Origin: Algoriphagus yeomjeoni | Lineage (GTDB): Bacteria; Bacteroidota; Bacteroidia; Cytophagales; Cyclobacteriaceae | NCBI RefSeq assembly: GCF_003259505.1 | Contig: NZ_QLLK01000002.1 | Coordinates: 133,387-197,386, forward strand | Length of the DNA stretch: 64,000 bases | Direction of reading: 5' to 3' | In this document: piece by piece, positions 1-8,626 of the stretch | Layout: every line of letters begins with the position of its first letter | How positions within the stretch are numbered: position 1 is the first letter of the stretch | The notes under the pieces: generated by a model | What the model was told of the DNA's origin: nothing | The model's input: the letters and a program-made list of their open reading frames with translations, nothing else | Database searches by the model: none | Position numbers and translations under genes: made by a program

Positions 1-1
1 A

Positions 2-544
2 ACACCTGTAATTTTGCCAGTTGCATTGGATTATAGTGCACATAAGCGATCAGGAAGTATCGCTAGAATGACAATTGGAAAAGTGATTCCTGTAGACATG
101 CCGGCGGCGAAATCAGGTTTGTTGACCAAGTCTGTTCAACTAGCTTTGAAAAATCTTGTTGTTGAGATTCCTGATGAAGAATATGAAGCTCAATTACAAA
201 GCCTGATCGAGAATCAAGTTGATTTAAGTTCCAGAGAAGATGTAGAAGTATTTTTGAAAACTGGTCAGGTACCAAAACCAGTGAAGCCAGCATCAGGGTT
301 CACGAATAAATTGATGAAGATTTTTAATTTTCCTTTATACTGGCTTTGGCTTTTGAAAAAGCCAGGAGTAAAAGACCCAGTATTCTCATCAACATGGAAG
401 TTTTTGATAGGTTTTGCGCTAGCTCCCGCCTATTATTTAGTGTTAATCTGGCTTGCTACTAGTAGCTCGCTGGGTTCTTGGGCATTGGCATTTTTGATAA
501 TGGCGTTAGTTTCTGTCTTCGTTAATAAGAACCCTCAGGAATAA
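2..544 (+). CDS. PlsC-like acyltransferase, C-terminal part only
   Basis: The frame is open at the left edge, so only about the last 180 residues are present. The visible start (TPVILPVALDYSAHK) resembles the end of the lysophospholipid acyltransferase (LPLAT/PlsC) fold, where a PV-x-PVA strand follows the catalytic core. The HX4D motif would lie upstream, outside the window. After a charged linker come two hydrophobic stretches near residues 130-147 and 154-170 of the visible part, suggesting membrane attachment at the C-terminus. The family would transfer acyl chains to lysophospholipids at the inner membrane. The assignment is an inference from a partial sequence. The next gene follows after 76 bases on the same strand and looks unrelated. 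Confidence 0.55.
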   Translation, partial: TPVILPVALDYSAHKRSGSIARMTIGKVIPVDMPAAKSGLLTKSVQLALKNLVVEIPDEEYEAQLQSLIENQVDLSSREDVEVFLKTGQVPKPVKPASGFTNKLMKIFNFPLYWLWLLKKPGVKDPVFSSTWKFLIGFALAPAYYLVLIWLATSSSLGSWALAFLIMALVSVFVNKNPQE

Positions 545-620
545 AGACAGGTTTGACCAAATATTCTTTGGGATATTTTATAACTTTGAAAGAAGAGCAT
601 AACCCAAATAATAACTAACC

Positions 621-1715
621 ATGAGTCAAGACTTCTTGCCTTTAAAAGGCACCGATTATGTAGAACTGTATGTAGGCAACGCCAAACAATCTGCATTATA
701 CTATCAGTATGCATTTGGATATGAGTTGATTGCCTATGCTGGCCCGGAAACGGGTATTAAAGATAGAGCGTCCTATGTCCTCAAACAGGATAAAATCAGA
801 CTGGTACTTACCTCACCTCTTCATCCAGAGGGTGAAATCGCTGAGCACATAAAAAAACATGGCGATGGAGTGAAAGTGCTAGCCCTATGGGTGGATGATG
901 CAGCACAATCTTGGAAGGAGACCACCAAAAGAGGCGCAAAATCAGCTTCCGAACCCAAAAAGATTAGTGATGAATATGGCCATGTAGTGGTATCTTCAAT
1001 CAAAACTTATGGAGAAACCATCCATACTTTTGTGGATAGAACTAACTATACGGGCATTTTCCTACCAGGGTATCAACCTAGATCAAGTGCATATACTCCT
1101 CAATCAATTGGCCTGAAATACATAGATCACTGCGTAGGAAATGTAGAACTAGGTGAAATGAATCGTTGGGTGGAATTCTATGAGAATGTCATGGGGTTCA
1201 AACTGCTGATCACGTTTGACGACGAGGATATCTCTACGGAATACTCTGCCTTGATGTCCAAGGTAGTGTCCAATGGCAACGGCTACGTCAAATTCCCAAT
1301 CAATGAACCTGCCGCTGGCAAAAAGAAATCTCAGATCGAAGAATACCTTGATTTCTATCGCGGCCCGGGTGTACAGCACATGGCGATTGCGACGGATGAC
1401 ATCATTCATACCGTGACAGAATTGCGAAAAAGAGGAGTAGAATTTCTGGAGGTCCCTTCCTCCTACTACGATGATTTACTGGATCGTGTGGGCAAAATAG
1501 ATGAAGATCTGCAGCCTTTGAAAGATCTGAATATCCTGGTGGATAGAGATGATGAGGGATATTTACTTCAGATTTTCACCAAACCTGTACAGGATAGACC
1601 AACACTTTTCTTTGAGATTATCCAGCGAAAAGGAGCAAAATCCTTTGGAAAAGGAAATTTCAAAGCACTCTTCGAAGCCATAGAACGAGAACAAGGATTA
1701 AGAGGAAATTTATAA
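621..1715 (+). CDS. hppD: 4-hydroxyphenylpyruvate dioxygenase
   Basis: The enzyme converts 4-hydroxyphenylpyruvate plus O2 to homogentisate and CO2 in tyrosine catabolism. At 364 residues it has the usual bacterial length. Two vicinal-oxygen-chelate halves are visible. The C-terminal half carries the expected Fe(II) ligands: His170 (LKYIDHCVGN), His253 (GPGVQHMAIAT) and Glu332 (FEIIQR). The C-terminal gate region (GKGNFKALFEAIEREQ) is characteristic. No homogentisate dioxygenase gene is adjacent. A strong intrinsic terminator follows directly, so the transcript ends here. Identification is firm. Confidence 0.96.
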   Translation: MSQDFLPLKGTDYVELYVGNAKQSALYYQYAFGYELIAYAGPETGIKDRASYVLKQDKIRLVLTSPLHPEGEIAEHIKKHGDGVKVLALWVDDAAQSWKETTKRGAKSASEPKKISDEYGHVVVSSIKTYGETIHTFVDRTNYTGIFLPGYQPRSSAYTPQSIGLKYIDHCVGNVELGEMNRWVEFYENVMGFKLLITFDDEDISTEYSALMSKVVSNGNGYVKFPINEPAAGKKKSQIEEYLDFYRGPGVQHMAIATDDIIHTVTELRKRGVEFLEVPSSYYDDLLDRVGKIDEDLQPLKDLNILVDRDDEGYLLQIFTKPVQDRPTLFFEIIQRKGAKSFGKGNFKALFEAIEREQGLRGNL

Positions 1716-1724
1716 AATCAAGGC

Positions 1725-1756
1725 AAGGTCGGTTTCTTTAAACCGGCCTTTTTTTG
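1725..1756 (+). terminator. Intrinsic terminator after hppD
   Basis: An 11-bp stem (1725-1735 with 1740-1750, one G-T pair, 4-base loop) is followed by a T-tract. It starts 9 bases after the hppD stop codon. Confidence 0.9.
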
Positions 1757-1796
1757 TTTTAATTCTGTTGGAAAAGGTATAATATTTTAAAAACAA

Positions 1797-1870
1797 TATG
1801 ATTATCCACAATGATGCCCATAGATCAAAATTGCCTCGACTTCGCTAGGCCTCCGGATTCGGGTTCGGGA
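1797..1870 (+). repeat. Intergenic repeat-like segment, copy A
   Basis: The segment opens with TATGATTATCC then (A/C/G)-rich bases then AATGATGCC, which matches the opening of a second intergenic segment at 12531. It continues into a GC-richer stretch with repeated GGATTCGGGTTCGGG, unlike the AT-rich surroundings. An ORF of 57 codons (1811-1984) runs through it but shows no recognisable family and is not called. The element type is unknown. Confidence 0.35.
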
Positions 1871-1984
1871 TTATTGATAGCTGGGGAAAGAAATGTGGTG
1901 GTTATTGAAGTAGAACAAATCAAACCAAGTAACCTAAGTCAAAAGAAAGGTCTGTTGAATATCAGAAGGCTAGGTGTCGGTTAA

Positions 1985-2351
1985 TCAGAAATACTGGCAA
2001 ATCCCATTGAAAAGTGAGTTAGAAAAGCATTTCAGAAACTTTCTTATCCAAAAAGCCAAAAAGTTATCCTTGCATTTTAATACTATTCTTGAACAATGAA
2101 ACTTTAGGATCATCTCAAATTTGGGTTTTATTTTCCCAAACTGCGAGATGAAGTTCAACTAAACCTAAAGGAGCCTTTTTTCTAAAGAAAAAAGATTAGC
2201 CTTACTTCAGTTCTCTAGAAGGCAATTAAGTGAACTCCTAAGACCTAATCCATCTTTACAACCTCCAAATCTCTCCTCAAACCCCAGCTATGCCCTCAAA
2301 TCTTCTTCTTGGCATGTTTTTTTGACCTACATAGAAAAAAAGAAGTAAAAT
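1985..2351. other. Gene-free stretch with a two-part hairpin
   Basis: No ORF here looks real. At 2111-2150 a hairpin is visible: CATCTC (2111-2116) pairs with GAGATG (2145-2150), and TTTGGG (2120-2125) pairs with CCCAAA (2135-2140), with an AAA/CTGC internal loop and a loop of nine A/T bases. A smaller repeat (CTTTTTTC-TAAA-GAAAAAAG) lies near 2177-2196. There is no T-tract after the larger hairpin, so it is not a normal terminator. The last 100 bases presumably hold the promoter of the MscS gene. Confidence 0.35.
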
Positions 2352-3296
2352 ATGAGGATAGCAGAAATTCTAGGATACGATACCGAAAAAATATTCAATA
2401 AACTTTTAGAAAAATTAAATGGATGGCTAGATATTCTGATTAGTAACCTACCGAATTTTGTCCTAGCCATAATTCTCCTAGTCTTTACAATTTTTATTGC
2501 AAAATCAATTAAGAGATTATCAACTACCTATATCCAGAGAATTGGCACAAATGAAACTATTTCCAGATTTCTTGGGCAACTTATATACATCGGAGTACTT
2601 GTACTAGGAATCATGTTAGCTTTATCAGCTATGGATTTATCCAAAACTGTTTCATCTATTTTAGCTGGATTGGGTATCATTGGTTTGGCTTTAGGTTTCG
2701 CATTTCAGGATACTGCAGCCAATTTCATTTCAGGTGTCTATATCACTTTTAATCAGCCTTACAAGATCGGCGATATAATTCGGACACACGATGGACATGA
2801 AGGCGAAGTAATAGATATCAACCTACGAGTCACGAAAGTAAGGACCTACAACGGTCCAATCGTATATGTACCAAATAGGTATTTATTCCAAGAATGCTTT
2901 ACCAATTTTACTGAATTTGACAAACGAAGAGTTCAAATCGAATGTGGAGTGAGCTATGGTGAAGATCTGGAGCAAGTAGAGAAAATAGCGTTAGAAGCTG
3001 CTATGAATGTTACCACTCGTCTTAAGTCAGAGGAGCCAACACTTTTTTGGACTGGGTTCGGTGATAGCTCAATTAATTTCACATTGAACATCTGGTGTGC
3101 CTTTAATGATAACAATAAGGATTTTATACCAGTTAGGAATGAGGCTATTGTCACGCTCAAAAAAGCATTTGATAAAAATGGCATTACGATTCCATTCCCA
3201 ATCCGTACGTTGGACTTTGGAATCAAAGGTGGGACACAGCTGAATAAACAACTATCTGGACTCTCAATTTCTCCACAGAATGGCTCTAACAAATAA
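2352..3296 (+). CDS. MscS-family mechanosensitive ion channel
   Basis: The product is a small-conductance mechanosensitive channel that should release solutes on hypo-osmotic shock. At 314 residues it has the compact MscS layout: two hydrophobic helices near residues 33-52 and 72-92, then the pore-lining TM3 around 95-130, glycine/alanine rich (ILAGLGIIGLALGFAFQDTAAN). The beta domain follows (GDIIRTHDGHEGEVIDI, then VPN), with the alpha/beta domain after it. The ATG is preceded by an A-rich leader with no Shine-Dalgarno, as is usual in this phylum. It ends 11 bases before the YihY gene, so the two are probably co-transcribed as an envelope pair. Confidence 0.92.
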   Translation: MRIAEILGYDTEKIFNKLLEKLNGWLDILISNLPNFVLAIILLVFTIFIAKSIKRLSTTYIQRIGTNETISRFLGQLIYIGVLVLGIMLALSAMDLSKTVSSILAGLGIIGLALGFAFQDTAANFISGVYITFNQPYKIGDIIRTHDGHEGEVIDINLRVTKVRTYNGPIVYVPNRYLFQECFTNFTEFDKRRVQIECGVSYGEDLEQVEKIALEAAMNVTTRLKSEEPTLFWTGFGDSSINFTLNIWCAFNDNNKDFIPVRNEAIVTLKKAFDKNGITIPFPIRTLDFGIKGGTQLNKQLSGLSISPQNGSNK

Positions 3297-3307
3297 GTAA
3301 AGGGCTT

Positions 3308-4330
3308 ATGGAAACTGAAAAAACAATGACAAAAATTACGCCCTCGCGTTTTAAAATAACACATATCCCCAGTTTAATGCTGGAAAGTTTCAAGCAATGG
3401 AATAATGCTGATCCTTGGCGACTAAGTGCTGTAATCGCCTATTATGCAGTACTTTCTATGCCTGCATTATTGGTTATTGTAATCAATACGGTAGGTGCAA
3501 TTTGGGGAGTGGATATCGTAACAGGTCAATTAACCAATGAGTTATCTTCCGCATTAGGACCTGAGACTGCAGAGTTTCTGAGGTCTATGATAGAAGAAAC
3601 TCAGACAAGCGGCAAGTCTATAGTGGCATCGATTATAGGAATCGGAATTCTTATTTTTGGTGCTTCAGGGGTTTTCTTTCACCTGAAAATTTCTATCAAT
3701 TCAATTTGGGGCCTGAAGCAGACGGATGATGTTAAATGGTATTATACTTTAGTCGAACGGGCAGTAAGTTTTGGATTTGTATTAGTGCTAGGGTTTTTAC
3801 TTCTAATAAGTTTTGTATTAACAGCCTTACTATCATTCTTCAGTGATTTTATCAAAAGCATATTACCGGACTTTGTCGTTGTATTTGCTTTTGTAGTAGA
3901 TTTCGCCATATCCTATGGGGTTGTTACTCTTCTATTTGCACTAATATTCAAGTATTTACCTGATGCTAAAATCAAGTGGAAATCTGTTTGGATTGGTGCC
4001 TTATTGACCTCATTCCTGTTTTCAATTTCTAAATTTCTATTGGGAATATATTTTGGTGCAGCCGAGCCTGGATCTACCTACGGAGCCGCAGGATCAGTTA
4101 TTTTGGTATTACTTTGGGTTTCCTATTCGTGTTTAATCTTCTTTTATGGAGCAGAGTTTACCAAAGTATTTTCCATTAGATATGGTTATGGCATAATTCC
4201 TAAAAAGCATTATTCTAGGATAAAAAAAAAAGAAGTAGTACTCAAAGGTGATTTCATTCCGGACCCAAAAGACCCATTACCCGTAGGTGAGGAGGATGAT
4301 CTCGAGGATGATATGAAAAAGGATACTTAG
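3308..4330 (+). CDS. YihY/BrkB-family inner-membrane protein
   Basis: This is a polytopic membrane protein of the YihY/BrkB (virulence factor BrkB) family, 340 residues, with about six hydrophobic segments. Typical marks are the N-terminal DPWRLSAVIAYYAVLSMPALL region and the late GSTYGAAGSVILVLLWVSYS stretch. The molecular function of the family is not settled; it was once wrongly called RNase BN. The C-terminus is a charged cytoplasmic tail rich in Asp/Glu. It sits 11 bases after the MscS gene. An alternative start is Met7. The family call is firm, the role unknown. Confidence 0.9.
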   Translation: METEKTMTKITPSRFKITHIPSLMLESFKQWNNADPWRLSAVIAYYAVLSMPALLVIVINTVGAIWGVDIVTGQLTNELSSALGPETAEFLRSMIEETQTSGKSIVASIIGIGILIFGASGVFFHLKISINSIWGLKQTDDVKWYYTLVERAVSFGFVLVLGFLLLISFVLTALLSFFSDFIKSILPDFVVVFAFVVDFAISYGVVTLLFALIFKYLPDAKIKWKSVWIGALLTSFLFSISKFLLGIYFGAAEPGSTYGAAGSVILVLLWVSYSCLIFFYGAEFTKVFSIRYGYGIIPKKHYSRIKKKEVVLKGDFIPDPKDPLPVGEEDDLEDDMKKDT

Positions 4331-4449
4331 TATGAGGGAATTCTTCCAGACCAATAGACTGATTTCTTTCGGTCAAAAAAGTGTAAAATAGAAGCTAAAA
4401 TCTCTGAAGTATCGCAATTTTTTCAACTTCGTTTTATCAAAATGCCAGT

Positions 4450-5682
4450 TCAATTGAACCTCATCAACAATACCATATGAGGAGGAGTTTCTTCAGAAGT
4501 TTTTACATCAATAGGAGCTCTTGTCTCAGATAAGGAGTAATACTGCGAATACTCATTTTGAATATTAAAGTGAAAATTTATCGCTGAAGCTGAATCTAAC
4601 AGTGAGCCATTCTCCATAGTATCAAATTTTTCTTCAACCCGGTCGAGTCTTAAAAAAATATTTGGTGTTTCACTTCTTACTTCAATAGAACCTTCATCAG
4701 TATCTAGCAATAAAGCGTGTATTCCTAACGCTACTTTTAACCGTGAGTCAATTGTTGATTCTGCTAATAGTTCCTCAGGATTAGTTCTCCAAAGTCCAAA
4801 AGTACCGACTTCACTCAACTCATGCGACCCCTCACCAATCCATTGTGTTTTCTCTACTTTTTCAGCAGGAAAGGAAAATTCTATTCCCTCCAAATCTGCA
4901 ATTGATTCTAAAGAGGAAATTTCCATTTTCAATTCTCCATTAGGGAAAACTGTCCAGGTAAGGACGTTAGAATTAGCCTGATAAGTTGATTTTATCTGAA
5001 TTGCACCATCCTTTAGGCGCTTCCAAGTTAATTTTTGAACAGCCGATGAAAAATGACCGACCTCAATATTTTGGCTGAAATTGATAAATCTCATTCCAAT
5101 CTTTACCAGCTGAAGGTTCCCATATTCTTTACCAAAAATATACAAGGTCTCCCCTACTACTACCTGAAAATCAAGAGTAGATTCCCGCACACGAATCCTT
5201 TGATTATCTAGAACTGATCGTTGCTTAAAATAGCTTTGATTTCCTTCTTTTGGTTTTCGAATAGGCTCAGAAATAGAATACAAAACCACAGCGTTAGTAT
5301 CTAACAAAGATAAATTAAGCAAATCCCCTGCTGTCCAATTAGCTGGAAGGTCCAGAGCAACCTCGTTGCGGAGGCCTATATCGTTTTTGCCAACGGCTTT
5401 TCGATTTGTAAAAAGCGTTTGTGTGCCATTCCATGCATCAATTTTTTCAATTGACCATTTCAGTTCATATCCATTTAAATCAGACTGTGGATCTTGAGTG
5501 ATGAGCTGAATTATGCCATCAAAGGATTCATTGAGATCAAAAGGTTGTATGTAGACAGGAGTGCTTAATGATACAGGTTCAAAAACAGGTTGGACATTCT
5601 GGTCTGTTTGTGCATTTGTATAGATTAATGTGATAAAATACAGACCAAATAAGCCAATCAATCGGCCACCACTATGCTTCAT
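4450..5682 (-). CDS. Secreted protein resembling only the C-terminal domains of GH2 beta-galactosidase
   Basis: The 410-residue product has a signal peptide (about residues 1-24, ending near TNAQ). Residues ~40-140 resemble the beta-sandwich before the small-chain domain of GH2 beta-galactosidases (DLNGYELKWSIE...LDLPANW). Residues ~165-400 resemble the domain-5 super-sandwich, including TWTVFPNGELKMEIS and WIGEGSHELSEVGTFGLW (from residue 281), where GH2 enzymes have W-x-G-x-G-x-H/P-E. The sugar-binding, jelly-roll and catalytic TIM-barrel domains are all absent, so no glycosidase activity is expected from this chain. It may bind carbohydrate or be an evolutionary fragment. It is transcribed alone, divergently from phosphoglucomutase. 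The homology is my reading of short motifs. Confidence 0.6.
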   Translation of the reverse strand: MKHSGGRLIGLFGLYFITLIYTNAQTDQNVQPVFEPVSLSTPVYIQPFDLNESFDGIIQLITQDPQSDLNGYELKWSIEKIDAWNGTQTLFTNRKAVGKNDIGLRNEVALDLPANWTAGDLLNLSLLDTNAVVLYSISEPIRKPKEGNQSYFKQRSVLDNQRIRVRESTLDFQVVVGETLYIFGKEYGNLQLVKIGMRFINFSQNIEVGHFSSAVQKLTWKRLKDGAIQIKSTYQANSNVLTWTVFPNGELKMEISSLESIADLEGIEFSFPAEKVEKTQWIGEGSHELSEVGTFGLWRTNPEELLAESTIDSRLKVALGIHALLLDTDEGSIEVRSETPNIFLRLDRVEEKFDTMENGSLLDSASAINFHFNIQNEYSQYYSLSETRAPIDVKTSEETPPHMVLLMRFN

Positions 5683-5879
5683 TTTATTTTCCTTTGAGAT
5701 TGTAATCGGTCTAAAAGTAAATGAATCTATTTGCTAAAAAAAATAGAAATAGAATGCATGCAGCTATTAAAATCATATTCATTCTAAAAATTAAAATGCA
5801 CATCTTCAATACCTAACGATTTAACAGGTGGCATTTTTTATGATTTTCTATATCTTAGAACTTAAACAATTTTTAAAAT

Positions 5880-7610
5880 ATGACTACCATAGACCCTAGC
5901 ATCCTAGCCAAAGCAGATTATTGGCTTAGTGGCAATATCGACGAAGATTCGAAAGCCCAAATCCGTACCCTTATTGACAAAAACCCAACTGAGTTAACAG
6001 ATTCATTTTACCAAGATCTCGAGTTTGGTACTGGTGGACTTAGAGGTTTAATGGGCGTTGGAACGAATAGAATGAACGTTTACACGATTGGTATGGCTAC
6101 TCAAGGCCTTGCTAATTACCTGTTGAAATGTTTTCCAGGAGAAACAATACGAGTAGCAATCACTCACGACAGTAGAATTAACAATACGCTTTTCGCCATG
6201 ACCACGGCGAATGTGCTCACTGCCAATGGTATTCATGTGCTTTATTTTAAAGAAATGCGTCCTACTCCAATGCTATCTTTTGCCGTGAGACATTTCGACT
6301 GCAAAAGTGGCGTGATGATCACTGCTTCTCACAATCCGAAGGAATACAATGGCTACAAAGCTTATTGGGATGATGGTGCGCAGGTAGTGGCTCCGCATGA
6401 TAAAAACATTATCGATGAGGTTAAGAAAATCACTTCCTTTGATGATGTAAACTGGGAAAAGAATGATGCTCTCTTTCAATATATAGAAGAGGATTTTGAT
6501 GAGATCTACATGAAGCTTGTCAAAGGTTTGAGCTTGTCTCCTGAGGCTATCGCTGCGCAAAAAGATATGCCGATTGTTTTCTCTCCTATTCATGGAGCCT
6601 CCGGCAAAATGGTTCCAGCAGCATTAAATGCTTTTGGATTCAACAATGTGAACATCGTAAAAGAACAAGCTGAACCTGATGGAACATTCCCCACTGTAAT
6701 TTATCCAAATCCAGAAGAAGCGGAGGCTTTGACGCTCTCGTTGAAGCTAGGAAAAGAAGTTGGAGCTGAATTGGTACTTGCTTGTGATCCGGATGGTGAT
6801 CGCTATGCAGCTGCCGTTCCGAATGCTTCTGGTGAATTTGAATTATTGAATGGAAACCAAACTGGGGCGTTGCTTACTTATTATCTTTTGAGTCAATGGA
6901 AAAAGGCGGGGAAACTTGATGGAAAGCAATTCATGGTAAACACGATTGTAACCACTGAACTAATAGATAGAATTTGCGAAGGTTTTGGAGTGAAATGCTT
7001 CTCAGTCTTGACTGGATTTAAAAATATCGCAGCCATTATCAAAGATCTCGAGGGCAAAGAAACGTTCATTGGCGGTGGTGAAGAGTCATACGGATATTTG
7101 GTAGGTGACTTTGTCCGTGATAAAGATGGGGTCAGTGCCTGCGCCATGGTGGCTGAAGTAATCGCATATTATAAGACTCAGGGCAAGACCGTTTTTGATG
7201 TGCTTGCGGAGATTTACAATCAATTTGGATTTTATAAGGAATCGCTGATTTCCGTGACCAAAAAAGGAAAAGATGGGGCAGAGCAAATCCAGGCTTTGAT
7301 GACTGATTTCCGTCATCACCCACCTGCCGAAATGAATGGAATTGCAGTTGCTAAAATCGTTGATGTGAAAGAAAGTACGGTTAAAGATGTGAAATCCGGT
7401 AAAACTGAGAAACTCGATATGGATAAATCCAACGTGATGCAGTTCTATCTCGCAGACGGAAGTAAGATCTCTGCCAGACCATCAGGAACCGAACCAAAAA
7501 TCAAGTATTACTTTTCAGTTAATGCGCCTTTGTCGAATGTATCAGACTACAGAAGAGTGGAAGGTGAATTGGTAGAAAGACTGGAGGGATTGAAGCGTTA
7601 TTTCAGCTAA
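5880..7610 (+). CDS. Phosphoglucomutase/phosphomannomutase (alpha-D-phosphohexomutase)
   Basis: The enzyme interconverts hexose 1- and 6-phosphates through a phosphoserine. It has 576 residues, the usual length for the large Bacteroidota/Firmicutes PgcA-like type. The active-site serine is in TASHNP (Ser150). The metal-binding loop DPDGDR is at 303-308, the sugar-binding GGEESYG follows, and the phosphate-binding RPSGTEPK is at 533-540. All four key motifs are intact. A hairpin with a T-tract follows and is shared with the convergent egtD. The leader is A/T rich without a Shine-Dalgarno. Substrate preference between glucose and mannose phosphate cannot be read from the sequence. Confidence 0.95.
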   Translation: MTTIDPSILAKADYWLSGNIDEDSKAQIRTLIDKNPTELTDSFYQDLEFGTGGLRGLMGVGTNRMNVYTIGMATQGLANYLLKCFPGETIRVAITHDSRINNTLFAMTTANVLTANGIHVLYFKEMRPTPMLSFAVRHFDCKSGVMITASHNPKEYNGYKAYWDDGAQVVAPHDKNIIDEVKKITSFDDVNWEKNDALFQYIEEDFDEIYMKLVKGLSLSPEAIAAQKDMPIVFSPIHGASGKMVPAALNAFGFNNVNIVKEQAEPDGTFPTVIYPNPEEAEALTLSLKLGKEVGAELVLACDPDGDRYAAAVPNASGEFELLNGNQTGALLTYYLLSQWKKAGKLDGKQFMVNTIVTTELIDRICEGFGVKCFSVLTGFKNIAAIIKDLEGKETFIGGGEESYGYLVGDFVRDKDGVSACAMVAEVIAYYKTQGKTVFDVLAEIYNQFGFYKESLISVTKKGKDGAEQIQALMTDFRHHPPAEMNGIAVAKIVDVKESTVKDVKSGKTEKLDMDKSNVMQFYLADGSKISARPSGTEPKIKYYFSVNAPLSNVSDYRRVEGELVERLEGLKRYFS

Positions 7611-7631
7611 ACGTCAAAATAACAACTAAAG

Positions 7632-7659
7632 AAAGCACTGAGAAATCGGTGCTTTTTTT
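7632..7659. terminator. Terminator between phosphoglucomutase and egtD
   Basis: A 7-bp stem (7632-7638 AAAGCAC with 7649-7655 GTGCTTT, 10-base loop) is followed by T's. It serves the plus-strand gene and also touches the 3' end of convergent egtD, which stops at 7658. Confidence 0.75.
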
Positions 7660-8623
7660 ATTGCTTTTCCCACAACACATCCGAAAAATAACCTTCGGAA
7701 TCCATAAAGTTCTGCTTCACTTCGAAACCTCCTAGTGATGCTAAATGGCTGATTTCTGACAAGCTGTACTTTTTGGAAATTTCTGTGAAAATCGACTCAA
7801 ATGCTTCAAATTCGAAGGTTTGATTTAGTGCTCCAATAGTAACTTCCTGTGATTTTTGGGAAACCAAATAGCTTCTGCATTCCCCGCTTACCGGATCATA
7901 AGTAGGCCAATGGATAAATGACTCTCTGTCAAAGTCTGCGTCCAGCTCACGGTTAATTCTATCAAGTAAATTCATGTTGAACTCACGTGTCACTCCATGC
8001 TCATCGTGGTAGGCATTCAGAATAATTTGTGGGTCTTTTTTCAGGTCGAAACCAATCAATACAAGGTCTCCTTTTTTTGTTCCGACCCGTAGGTGATCAA
8101 TGATATTCTTGGCTTCATCGACTCCAAAATTCCCAATATTTGCTCCCAAAAATAAAATCAGATTTGGCTTTCCATCTTCCCAAACTTGTTTCTTCAGAGA
8201 ATCTCTATAAGTATCCTGAATTGGATGAACTTTCATAGATGGAAATTCCGACGACAAACTTTCCTCTAATTCTTCCAATACTGAGCCGGAGAAATCAACT
8301 GGATAATAAGTGAATTCCACATTCAATTGCGCAAGGTATCTCAGTAGGATTTTTGTTTTCATCCCATCGCCAGCCCCTAGTTCTACCAAATTAAAAGGTT
8401 TTTCTAAGGCAAGAATTGGTGCGAGGATCTGCTTGTGTTGACCCTCCAGTACTTCATATTCTTTTCTGGTAAGGTAATATTCAGGCAAGGCCATGATTTG
8501 CTGAAACAGCTTATCTCCTTTAGCGTCATAGAAATATTTTGATGGTAAAGTTTTCGGAGTTGAATTTAGACCGAGCATTACGTCTTGGGCGAAAGTCCCG
8601 AAATCGGTATTTTTTGCATTCAT
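7658..8623 (-). CDS. egtD: L-histidine N-alpha-methyltransferase (ergothioneine biosynthesis)
   Basis: EgtD trimethylates histidine with three S-adenosylmethionine to give hercynine, the first step of ergothioneine synthesis. The 321-residue protein matches the family length. Family marks include LPSKYFYDAKGDKLFQQI and LPEYYLTRKEYEVL near the N-terminus, the SAM loop LVELGAGDGMKT, and FLGANIGNF, which corresponds to the G-x-N-I-G-N motif. The start lies 3 bases after the egtB stop codon, so the two are certainly one operon. It is the last gene of the transcript and ends at a hairpin. Confidence 0.95.
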   Translation of the reverse strand: MNAKNTDFGTFAQDVMLGLNSTPKTLPSKYFYDAKGDKLFQQIMALPEYYLTRKEYEVLEGQHKQILAPILALEKPFNLVELGAGDGMKTKILLRYLAQLNVEFTYYPVDFSGSVLEELEESLSSEFPSMKVHPIQDTYRDSLKKQVWEDGKPNLILFLGANIGNFGVDEAKNIIDHLRVGTKKGDLVLIGFDLKKDPQIILNAYHDEHGVTREFNMNLLDRINRELDADFDRESFIHWPTYDPVSGECRSYLVSQKSQEVTIGALNQTFEFEAFESIFTEISKKYSLSEISHLASLGGFEVKQNFMDSEGYFSDVLWEKQ

Positions 8624-8626
8624 AAA

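Noticed and set aside
1811..1984. 57-codon ORF in the gap after hppD
   Set aside because: It runs through the GC-rich repeat-like segment, and the product (MMPIDQNCLDFARPP...) has no recognisable family, start signal or partner.
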